Positions 8,727 to 16,377 of a stretch of 64,000 nt of DNA are shown here, piece after piece (position 1 is the stretch's first letter; each line of letters starts with the position of its first letter). Location: contig PBAL01000023.1 of the NCBI GenBank assembly GCA_002715965.1, positions 32,866 through 96,865 of the forward strand, in the 5' to 3' direction. The notes below the pieces were generated by a model. It was not told the origin of the DNA. It saw only the letters and a list, made by a program, of their open reading frames with translations, and did not search any database. The stretch comes from Verrucomicrobiales bacterium. Lineage in GTDB: Bacteria; Verrucomicrobiota; Verrucomicrobiia; Limisphaerales; JAYPXF01. The position numbers and the translations under genes are program-made.

Positions 8727-10793
8727 ATGAAGGAAGATCCCGAGTCCACGTCCCAGTCCCGGGGCGGGCTGGCGGATGTTCATCCGGGCGTTTGGCTGAC
8801 CATAGCAGCAGTCGTGGTTGCCGGGGCCGCATTGATCGGACGCAAGGATCGGCCGGCCGAAGTCAGCAAAGCTGAATCTGCTCCTCCCCGCCCGGTGGGC
8901 GGTACGCCTCAAGCGCCCGCGGCCAAGCCGGCTCCCCTCCTTACAACCACCCCGAGCAATCCCGCGCCGCAATCCGTTCAATCGCCAGTTGCCGTTCCAT
9001 TCCAAGCGGGTGTGACCACCTACAACGGAATTGTTCTTCCCGCGAATTGGCCGCCCAAGTACAGCCTGCCGGTTGCCAGTTCCATGCTTCCGCCCTACCT
9101 CACCAATCCTCCCCCGGTGATCAATGTGGACAATGGCCGGCAATTGTTCGTCGACAACTTCCTCATTGAAGACACCAATCTGCGCCGCGAATGGGCGCGG
9201 TTGGAACTGCACACCAACAACCCGATTCTAAAGCCCGATCAGACGTGGGAACAGGAGGGCAAAGGGCCGATGGCCATTCCTTACAGCGACGGTGTGTGGT
9301 GGGACCCGACCAACTACCATTTCAAGATGTGGTATATGGCCGGATACAACAAAGCCACTGCGCTCGCCATTTCCAGCAATGGTATTGACTGGGTGAAACC
9401 GCACCTTCACGGCAAGAGCGGCAGCAACGTTGTTCAACCCGACGTGCGCGATTCGTCCTCCGTGTGGCTGGACTTGGAAGACCAGAATCGAGATCACCGC
9501 TACAAGATGTTCCGTTCGCATCCGACCAACGGCTCGTGGGGCCTGACGCTGCATGCATCGGCCGACGGAACGAACTGGGGCCCCGGATTGCGCCACTACG
9601 GACCCGCCGGGGATCGCTCGACCGTGTTTTTCAATCCCTTCCGCAAGGTCTGGGTGTTCAGCCTGCGGGACACACAACTTCCCCGCACGCGACGTTACTG
9701 GGAAATGCGTGATCTCCTCAACGACCCCCAGTGGAAAACCATCAACGACGCTCCGCCCTGGCTGGCAGCGGACGCGCTCGACAAACAGGATCCGAAATAC
9801 CAGATGCCTGTCCAGCTCTACAACTTCGACGCCACGCCTTACGAGAGCTTGATGGTCGGTCTGTTTACTCTCTGGAAAGGCGACGACAAGATCGCGCCCA
9901 AACACAATGAGATTCAGCTGGGCTTCAGCCGCGACGGATATCATTGGCTGCGCCCATTGCGCTCAGCGTTCGTTGCGCCGTCCGGAGCTCCGGGAACGTG
10001 GAACTATGGCAATCTTCAATCCGTGGGAGGCGGGTTCCTCGTTCATGGCCGGCGCCTGAATTTCTACTTCAGCGCAAGATCAGGCTCCGGCGAAAGCAAC
10101 GCGGTCAACGGTGCGATCAACGGCGCGGTGGGAGTCGGCTCGATCCGCCGGGACGGATTCGTGGGAATGGTGGGAGACAAGGATGATGGTTACCTGATGA
10201 CCCGGCCGATCAAGTTCGACAAACGCTACGGATACGTCTTCATCAACATGAAGACGAACGCGCCAGACGGGGAGATTCGCGTGGAGATTGTGAGCTCTGC
10301 CAGCGTGAAGCTCTCGGCAACCAACATGCAGTACGGGCTGGTGCAGCTGACCAAGAACGAAACCGGAGAGACATTCGTTTTCAACAAGTCGACCTGCATG
10401 CCATTGGCCCACGACCAGACGCTGATGACCGTGAATTGGCAGGGTGTTCCCGACATAAGCCCGCTGATGCACCGCCCCTTCCGGCTGATGTTTCACGTGA
10501 AGAAAGCCACTCTGTATTCCTTCTGGATCACCAATCGCCGACTGGGAGGCAGCGAGGGATACAACGCAGCCGGCGGATTGCACATGAACGCTCATTACGA
10601 CCGCATTGGCAATGCCTCGTACCGTCCTGCCAGCTATCGTCCCGCACACCTTCGGCCGAAATCCGAGACCAATGCCCCGCTTGTCCTGGCGCCCACAAAC
10701 GCTCCTCCCGCGACCAACACCCCTCCGGCTACAAACGCTCCGGTAACCAATTCCCCACCGGCGACCAACTCTCCCCCAGCGAAGAAACAATAG
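8727..10793 (+). CDS. Membrane-anchored five-bladed propeller protein (glycosidase-like)
   Basis: A 688-residue protein I cannot name. A single hydrophobic helix (about residues 22-40) follows a short polar N terminus, so it is probably membrane-anchored or exported. A Pro/Ala/Thr-rich linker follows to about residue 100. The central part has the look of a GH32/GH43-like beta-propeller, with motifs such as FVDNFLIED, GVWWDPTNYHFKMWYMAG and LGFSRDGYHWLRP. The C-terminal 35 residues are a degenerate repeat of PPATN units ending in lysines. Proteins of this kind are common next to polysaccharide genes in Verrucomicrobiota. Catalytic residues could not be assigned, so enzymatic activity is unproven. 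Confidence 0.6.
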   Translation: MKEDPESTSQSRGGLADVHPGVWLTIAAVVVAGAALIGRKDRPAEVSKAESAPPRPVGGTPQAPAAKPAPLLTTTPSNPAPQSVQSPVAVPFQAGVTTYNGIVLPANWPPKYSLPVASSMLPPYLTNPPPVINVDNGRQLFVDNFLIEDTNLRREWARLELHTNNPILKPDQTWEQEGKGPMAIPYSDGVWWDPTNYHFKMWYMAGYNKATALAISSNGIDWVKPHLHGKSGSNVVQPDVRDSSSVWLDLEDQNRDHRYKMFRSHPTNGSWGLTLHASADGTNWGPGLRHYGPAGDRSTVFFNPFRKVWVFSLRDTQLPRTRRYWEMRDLLNDPQWKTINDAPPWLAADALDKQDPKYQMPVQLYNFDATPYESLMVGLFTLWKGDDKIAPKHNEIQLGFSRDGYHWLRPLRSAFVAPSGAPGTWNYGNLQSVGGGFLVHGRRLNFYFSARSGSGESNAVNGAINGAVGVGSIRRDGFVGMVGDKDDGYLMTRPIKFDKRYGYVFINMKTNAPDGEIRVEIVSSASVKLSATNMQYGLVQLTKNETGETFVFNKSTCMPLAHDQTLMTVNWQGVPDISPLMHRPFRLMFHVKKATLYSFWITNRRLGGSEGYNAAGGLHMNAHYDRIGNASYRPASYRPAHLRPKSETNAPLVLAPTNAPPATNTPPATNAPVTNSPPATNSPPAKKQ

Positions 10794-10810
10794 ATCTGTT
10801 AGTCTGGGCG

Positions 10811-11006
10811 TGTTCGAAAACATTGTGGAGCGCCGAGCAGTGCTCGGCACTGGTGGCCTTGCCAATGATGCTCGCTCAGTCCTTTTCAGGAACTCTTGAA
10901 AGCTGTCGCATCAGCGCAAAGGCCAAACTCCTTGAAAACTCCAGAGCGGGCACCATTGGATTGTAGTGGCATGCCGGCCAGTGCCCGGCGCTCCAGTTTT
11001 CGAACA
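10811..11006. repeat. 196-bp MITE-like element with imperfect terminal inverted repeats
   Basis: The gap between two convergent genes (10794-11032) is filled by a palindromic element. The left end reads TGTTCGAAAAC followed by TGGAGCGCCG and GGCACTGG; the right end, read on the other strand, has the same three blocks in the same order. The left arm carries an extra ATTG and an extra AGCAGTGCTC, the latter creating a small internal palindrome at 10832-10848. No transposase or credible ORF lies inside. It resembles miniature inverted-repeat or REPIN-type elements. No second copy was noticed in this window. Confidence 0.6.
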
Positions 11007-11032
11007 GACCCCAGCCAGACCTATCCGTTTGA

Positions 11033-12097
11033 TCAGTCCGATCGAACGGATCGCTTCAGCTCTTCAACGTCTGCTTTGGCAACAGCAAACATCCGCTCGA
11101 ACATCACGTCCGCATTCAGGCTGTCGTAGTTCTCGATCGCCCCGACGATTCCGTTGCTTTCGTTAGCCTCAACGTGAGCGATAAACTGATTCAGATCGGC
11201 CGACAGTGATATCGCCGTATCCAACGACATTTGCTTCTCGATCAATTCACTCGCTTTGTCCGGCCACCAGTTGGAGTCCACGAGTGCTGGATTGATCCGT
11301 TCGATGTTGGCGGTCTCCATCGCGCCCGCATGTTGATCGCCACGATCACCGGCAAATTCCACCAACGGATCATGCAGCCAGCGAAACCCCGATACCTCGC
11401 AACGGCTCTTCTTCATCCCTGCTTGGATTGCGTTCCGATGAACGATGGAGCCGTGCACATCCACCACATAGATGGCCTTGGGCGAACACCATTCCAGGAC
11501 CGCATTCATAAACCCGGCGACATAACGCGTCACCAAGGGAGGAGTCAGATCGATGCTCAATCCGAAAGGAAGTCCCCACGTGAGATGGCCATATTCCACC
11601 GGCGGAAGAATCGTCAGCGAATCATCGCTCTTGGCCAGGTGTTTGAGCACGGCATAGCTCTGCAGCGTGTCTGTCATCAAGGGCAGGTGCGGGCCATGTT
11701 CTTCCACCGCCGTGTCCACACTGAAGCAGGCAATCTCGGCTTGGGCTTTCTGCGGCGCACACCGGGGAAGTTCAACCACCTCCAGCGTGGCCGAAGAGAT
11801 TTCGCGGTCTTTAGTGCCGAGAAAGAAGGGGAAGCACTCATGAATCCGTTTCATTACTGCTTCTTTCAAGTCCGCATCTAGCGCTTCGTGATAAAGTGGT
11901 GGCAGCACCAGCCCTCCGAGTTCTCTCAGCGCTTCCGCACCGGTTTCCAACGAGCAGATGGGAAGCACAATTCGCTCAGCGGCAAGTCGTTCACGCAGGC
12001 GGTCGATGGTGTAACCGGTCAGCAACCAACCGCTGTTTACGCTGCGGGGGAGATAGTCGGGATCAAGCAGGTGCACGGTGGAGAAATATATTTCCAC
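11033..12097 (-). CDS. Creatininase-family amidohydrolase
   Basis: A 354-residue member of the creatininase / FAPy-deformylase / mycofactocin-peptidase superfamily of metal-dependent amidohydrolases. Metal-binding segments are VEEHGPHLPLMTDT near residues 130-143 (the Glu/His/Asp ligands) and GDQHAGAMETA near 255-265. The family core is about 250 residues; here roughly 110 extra residues precede it, containing a second partial Glu/His-rich copy of unclear role. The start is a GTG at 12097 with GGAGG only about two bases upstream, which is unusually tight. It is divergent from the broken transhydrogenase gene, with 28 bp between the two starts. The substrate is unknown. Confidence 0.75.
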   Translation of the reverse strand: MEIYFSTVHLLDPDYLPRSVNSGWLLTGYTIDRLRERLAAERIVLPICSLETGAEALRELGGLVLPPLYHEALDADLKEAVMKRIHECFPFFLGTKDREISSATLEVVELPRCAPQKAQAEIACFSVDTAVEEHGPHLPLMTDTLQSYAVLKHLAKSDDSLTILPPVEYGHLTWGLPFGLSIDLTPPLVTRYVAGFMNAVLEWCSPKAIYVVDVHGSIVHRNAIQAGMKKSRCEVSGFRWLHDPLVEFAGDRGDQHAGAMETANIERINPALVDSNWWPDKASELIEKQMSLDTAISLSADLNQFIAHVEANESNGIVGAIENYDSLNADVMFERMFAVAKADVEELKRSVRSD

Positions 12098-12125
12098 CCC
12101 TCCGGTGTCATCTCATATTTCGCGC

Positions 12126-13534
12126 ATGCCAGAAAACGGCTACGACCTGATAGTGATCGGCTCTGGCCCCGCTGGGGAAAAGGAGCAGCACAGGCAGCCT
12201 ACTTTGGGCAGAAAGTTGCGCTGATCGAGAAGGAACCCGAGCTTGGTGGGGCGGCAGCAAATACGGGGACATTGCCTTTCAAGACCCTGTGCGAAACAGC
12301 TCTCTATCTTTCCGGCTTTCGACAGCGTGGACTGTATGGCATCCACCTGACCGTGAAAGACCAGGTAACCGCCCGTGATTTCCTCTATCGCGAACGAGTC
12401 GTTGCCGAAGCCGAACGCGATCGTGTCTCCGGCAACCCCGATCACCACAAGGTGGATCAGGTGCCCGGTAAGGCGGAATTCATGGACGCTCACACCATCA
12501 AGGTGAGCAGTCGTGACGGGGAAACCAGCGTAATGACCGGCAAGGCGATGCTCGCGGCCACCGGCTCGTCTCCCTATTGCCCGCCAAACTCTCCCTTCGA
12601 TCATCCGCGCGTGTTCGACTCGGACACAATCCTCCAGATCGAAGAACTCCCTGACTCGATGTTGGTCGCCGGCGGTGGTGTGATCGGTTGTGAGTAGGCC
12701 TGTATGTTTGCCGCGCTGGGCATCGAGGTCACGCTGGTTGAAGGACGTGATGTGTTGCTGGGTTTTATGGATACCGAGATCTCCGAGACCCTCACCGAGC
12801 ACATGGAGGTCATGGGCATCAAGATCGTCAAACCCGATGCCACCGAATCCGTCACGGCCGATGATAAGATCGAAGTGCGGTTGAAATCCGGCATGCAGCT
12901 GACAGTCGACTCCCTCCTTGCTGCAACCGGACGAGGTGGGAATACCGACGGTCTCGGCTTGGACAGGCTGGACGTGGAGGTCAACAAGCGCGGACAGATA
13001 CTGGTCAATGAGAACTATCAGACCGCCGTCCCGCACATCTACGCGGCCGGGGATGTGATCGGATTCCCTGCCCTTGCATCGACCTCGATGGAACCGGCAC
13101 GTCTCGCGATGGTTCACGCCTTCGACCTCAAGTACAAGGAAGGCTTGGCGCACATTCTCCCCTATGGAATTTACACAATCCCCGGATGCTCGATGGCCGG
13201 TGAGACAGAGGAGTCCCTCACCGCACGCCAGATCCCCTTTATCGCCGGACGCGCAAAATACAATGCCAATGCCCGCGGTCAGCTTATCGGTGACGCAGAT
13301 GGCTTTCTGGAATTGCTCTTCCACGCCCAATCCCGAAAACTCCTGGGCGTCCACGTCATCGGCGAACAGGCGAGCGAACTCGTGCACACCGGATTGACCG
13401 CGATGATGATGGGGGCAACCACCGATCTCTTCATCCAGACCTGCTTCAATTACCCGACGCTCACTGAAATGTACAAATACGCGACCTACGACGCGCTTGG
13501 AAAACTGACCAAGGGCGAAGATCTCCAGGCATGA
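12126..13534 (+). pseudogene. Soluble pyridine-nucleotide transhydrogenase-like flavoprotein, interrupted
   Basis: The product would be a 465-470 residue flavoprotein of the Si-specific NAD(P)+ transhydrogenase group, moving hydride between NADPH and NAD+. The ATG at 12126 opens with YDLIVIGSGPAGE, the FAD Rossmann motif. The frame is then lost by one missing base near 12175-12185 (GGGGAAAAGG) and continues in the next frame as GAAQAAYFGQKVALIEKE. At 12695-12697 a TAG interrupts VIGCE|ACMFAALG, where the family has Tyr. The redox cysteines of other disulfide reductases are absent (GGAAANTGTLPFKTL), as in transhydrogenases, but the usual Ser and Arg of that motif are Phe and Cys. NAD-binding and dimerisation domains are intact. 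Two independent lesions suggest inactivation, or two sequence errors. Confidence 0.8.
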
Positions 13535-14316
13535 AAATCAAGGACAAGACCGCCCTGATTACCGGAGCAAGTCGTGGTGTCGGCGCAGCCACGGCCCTGC
13601 AACTCGCTTCGGAAGGTTGCCGGATTGCGATCAACTACCGGCAATCGAGGAGCGAAGCCGAAGATGTTCTTGCCCAACTCGAAGCCAAGGGAGTCGAGGC
13701 GTTGATCGTTCAGGGAGACGTCGCCATTGATGACGATTGCCAACGCATCGTTTCTGAGACAATCGAGCGATTCAGCGGGCTCGATATCCTCGTAAACAAC
13801 GCCGGCACGACGAGCTTCATCGACTTCTCTGACCTGAATGCGGTCACCGATGATATCTGGAACTCGATCATGGACACCAACGTGAAGGGCGTCTTCCAAT
13901 GCGCCCGTGCCGCTGCGCCTCACCTCACAGATTCTGGGGATGGAATCATCGTCAATGTTTCCAGCATCGCCGGCTTCATCGGAGCCGGCAGTTCCATTCC
14001 CTACTGCGCATCCAAGGCCGCCGTAATTAATCTCACCATTTCGCTCGCCCGCACGCTTTGCCCCAGAGTGCGGGTCAATGCCGTTGCCCCCGGCGTGATC
14101 GATGGCGAATGGCTGCGTCGCGGTTTGGGTGACGATTTCGAATCCGTGCTGGAAACGAAGGCCAACGAGGCACCGCTTGGAAAAGTGAGTCAGCCGGACG
14201 ACGTGGCGACCGCCATCCTTGGCCTGATTCGCTCAAACCTGGTGACCGGCCAGACCCTTACCGTCGACGCTGGGGCCAGCTTGGGAGGGGCAATTTCCGG
14301 ATCTGCGATGAAGTAA
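13531..14316 (+). CDS. SDR-family oxidoreductase (FabG-like)
   Basis: A 261-residue classical short-chain dehydrogenase/reductase. The cofactor motif TGASRGVGAA occupies residues 11-20, NNAG follows near 89-92, and the catalytic Ser and YCASK (Tyr-x3-Lys) appear near 142 and 154-158. PG-motif VAPGVIDGEW lies near 187. It resembles 3-oxoacyl-ACP reductases but sits in no fatty-acid cluster, so it may act on another ketone or sugar. Its ATG overlaps the stop of the preceding transhydrogenase-like gene by four bases, so its expression may suffer from the lesions upstream. Confidence 0.85.
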   Translation: MKIKDKTALITGASRGVGAATALQLASEGCRIAINYRQSRSEAEDVLAQLEAKGVEALIVQGDVAIDDDCQRIVSETIERFSGLDILVNNAGTTSFIDFSDLNAVTDDIWNSIMDTNVKGVFQCARAAAPHLTDSGDGIIVNVSSIAGFIGAGSSIPYCASKAAVINLTISLARTLCPRVRVNAVAPGVIDGEWLRRGLGDDFESVLETKANEAPLGKVSQPDDVATAILGLIRSNLVTGQTLTVDAGASLGGAISGSAMK

Positions 14317-14328
14317 TGGATTACCTTG

Positions 14329-14343
14329 TATAATGGGTATAAT
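14329..14343 (+). promoter_or_regulatory. Two closely spaced TATAAT boxes (possible promoter)
   Basis: Just after the SDR stop codon the sequence contains perfect TATAAT hexamers at 14329-14334 and 14338-14343, conspicuous in otherwise GC-rich DNA. No convincing TTGACA is seen 16-18 bp upstream, where coding sequence ends. If used, it would drive a leader of about 280 nt in front of the NADAR gene. Confidence 0.35.
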
Positions 14344-14622
14344 TAATCTCACCACTCATCCTTCAAAAAACCCGTAAAACCCCGCAGAAATCAGGCGAAT
14401 CTCCGGCCACGGATTTGTTCGGGCTCTAAATCTTCGTGTTTTTGCATCTTTCCTTTGCCCCGAAAGCCAGAACTAGGCTAAGCTGGGCGTTCGCAGTGGC
14501 CTTAGGTCCCAGAACCCTCGCCCAAGCCACAGTGAGTTCGAATATCGATTGCCAAATTGGTGTCGATCATGTGACGCGAAGGCATGGCAGACCTTCGCTC
14601 TACTGAGACTGAAATAGCGATA

Positions 14623-15108
14623 ATGAAGACAGAAGAAAAGAAACCGGTTAAATTCAGTGGTGTCTCCGACAAGAACGGCTACTTCTCAAACTTTGCCTCA
14701 TTCCCCGTGACGATTGATGGCAAGACGTGGCCGACCGTTGAACACTATGTTCAGGCACGCCAATTCAAGAACGGCGAATACGATGAGGAAATCCTCAAGT
14801 ATCGCTCCGCCTCCATCGTCGTTCGCATGAGCCGCGAGCGCGAAGGCGCCCGGCGCGCCGACTGGGACAAGGTCAAGGACAAGGTCATGCGCAAGGCAGT
14901 GAAGGCCAAGTTCAGCCAGCACGAGAATCTCCGCGAGCGCCTGCTCGCCACCGGTGACCAACCCATCGTTCAAAACACCCCCAACAACGACTATTGGGGA
15001 GACGGCGGTGATGGTTCCGGACAGAACCGCATGGGCAAGATCCTCATGGAAATCCGCACGCAGATGGCTAAAGACCACCCCGACGTCGTCAAACGTCTGC
15101 GCAAGTAA
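14623..15108 (+). CDS. NADAR-family protein (YbiA/RibX-like N-glycosidase)
   Basis: A NADAR-superfamily protein of 161 residues from the ATG at 14623; an in-frame ATG at 14584 would give 174. Family members include YbiA-type N-glycosidases that hydrolyse riboflavin-pathway intermediates, and enzymes acting on ADP-ribose-type substrates. Landmarks are the N-terminal NGYFSNFASFPVTIDG, WPTVEHYVQARQF with the conserved Glu/His/Gln patch, and the C-terminal NDYWGDGGDGSGQNRMGKIL block. All are intact. The gene is preceded by a 306-bp leader that may be structured and followed by a strong intrinsic terminator, so it is probably monocistronic. Confidence 0.85.
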   Translation: MKTEEKKPVKFSGVSDKNGYFSNFASFPVTIDGKTWPTVEHYVQARQFKNGEYDEEILKYRSASIVVRMSREREGARRADWDKVKDKVMRKAVKAKFSQHENLRERLLATGDQPIVQNTPNNDYWGDGGDGSGQNRMGKILMEIRTQMAKDHPDVVKRLRK

Positions 15109-15121
15109 GCAATCGCTCTCC

Positions 15122-15151
15122 AAAAGCCCGGTCGCAAGACCGGGCTTTTTT
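15122..15151 (+). terminator. Intrinsic terminator after the NADAR gene
   Basis: A perfect 12-bp stem (AAAAGCCCGGTC with GACCGGGCTTTT) closed by a GCAA tetraloop ends in a run of six T. It starts 14 bp after the stop codon. This is a textbook rho-independent terminator and, because of the A-rich left flank, could also work for transcription from the other side. Confidence 0.9.
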
Positions 15152-15255
15152 GTTTGACGGTTTGGTGGCTGCGTTATGAAGCGGTGTTCCTGCCGAATTG
15201 GGAGACCTTCGGTCGGAAATGAGATCTGGTCAGGAGACCCGTCCACAACAAGTTC

Positions 15256-16356
15256 TTAATCGTTGTCCCAACTCCTTGTCTTAATCTCCCCCAGTCCCTC
15301 AATCACCCGATCCGCCACACCACCCCAATCGTGCTTCTTCAAAAGCCGCTCCCCCCACTCGTCCACTGCCGATTCAGAAACCAGCTTCGCCTCCTCCATC
15401 GCCTTCGCAAACGAATCGAAATCGTCATTCCGAAACGGGCACCCCGTCCCCATCATCACCTCTGTCGTTACTGGAATCGCAGAGAACACCGGACACACCC
15501 CCGCCAGAGCCGCTTCAACCGGAGGCATTCCGAATCCTTCATACTCGGAAAAGAAGACCAACACGCGACACCCGTTCACCATCTGCCGGTAATCTGATTC
15601 CGGTAGTCGCGAGTGCATTCTCCAATTGCGCCTGTCCGGCAATGTGACGCCTTCGGGCAAACTCCCAATCCAGTCCACCGGCCAATTACCCGCTTGATCC
15701 CAGCGCGCCATCCACTCGATCGCCTGGGCAGTCAGCTTGTGCGGAAAACGGCCGGTGAGAACGACGATTCGATCCTCTTTCTCAATGTTTGTCCCCGGCT
15801 TTCGGAATCCAATCCCCGCCTTGATTACCTTTGGCGTTCTGGCAGACACAGTCTTGGCTTTGCGCCGCACCTCGTCCGCAGTGAAATCACTGTTGGTGAA
15901 AATGACGTCCGCGCTGGACAGTGTCGATTTGAGACCGTTTTCGAAGTACCACTGCTCAAAGTCCGAAACCGCATTCGGATGATTCTCACGATAGAAATCC
16001 TGAATGGTATCGTGGACATAGGCCGCCAATCGCATCGGAGGCTCACGGGTGAATGACGTGAAACCCTTGGGAAGGAACAACCAATCTGCCTTGGTGCGTC
16101 GTGCGGCTGAGTACACCTTCCATTGATCCCACCAAACGCGTCCAAGCTTGCCGCCAATCGCCCCGTTGTATTCGTGCGTGTTTACATCGTTCGGGAGCGC
16201 CCGCCGGAGTGTCTCATTGCCCAGCACTTTCAGCGGAACACCTCGTGCGTTCAAAGCCTCCAGCAGTCCAAGCGAGAGATTCAAGATCCCCAACGACTTC
16301 GTCTGGGCAAACGACTGATCTGCGAGCGAATAGCAGATGGTCGGCGTCTCGTTCAT
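15256..16356 (-). CDS. Glycosyltransferase family 4-like (GT-B fold)
   Basis: A 366-residue GT-B glycosyltransferase without signal peptide or membrane segment. The C-terminal nucleotide-sugar domain contains VVLTGRFPHKL near residue 216 and the E-x7-E type motif SEYEGFGMPPVEAALAG near 276-292. The N-terminal acceptor domain has LFLPKGFTSF near residue 93. Such enzymes transfer sugar from a nucleotide donor to a glycan or lipid acceptor; neither can be identified here. The esterase-like hydrolase gene lies 21 bp upstream on the same strand, so the two are probably co-transcribed. Confidence 0.8.
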   Translation of the reverse strand: MNETPTICYSLADQSFAQTKSLGILNLSLGLLEALNARGVPLKVLGNETLRRALPNDVNTHEYNGAIGGKLGRVWWDQWKVYSAARRTKADWLFLPKGFTSFTREPPMRLAAYVHDTIQDFYRENHPNAVSDFEQWYFENGLKSTLSSADVIFTNSDFTADEVRRKAKTVSARTPKVIKAGIGFRKPGTNIEKEDRIVVLTGRFPHKLTAQAIEWMARWDQAGNWPVDWIGSLPEGVTLPDRRNWRMHSRLPESDYRQMVNGCRVLVFFSEYEGFGMPPVEAALAGVCPVFSAIPVTTEVMMGTGCPFRNDDFDSFAKAMEEAKLVSESAVDEWGERLLKKHDWGGVADRVIEGLGEIKTRSWDND

Positions 16357-16377
16357 CGATCGGTCTGATCGGTTCGA

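Noticed and set aside
12695..12697. Pyrrolysine or other TAG readthrough in the transhydrogenase-like gene
   Set aside because: A separate frameshift in the same gene needs its own explanation, and no pyrrolysine genes are visible; mutation or error is simpler.
12140..13387. A 415-residue open frame on the minus strand opposite the transhydrogenase-like gene
   Set aside because: It is a GC-bias shadow: no recognisable domain, and the plus strand shows clear flavoprotein motifs.
14500..14580. tRNA-like GTTCGAATA sequence in the NADAR leader
   Set aside because: No acceptor, D or anticodon stems can be formed around it.
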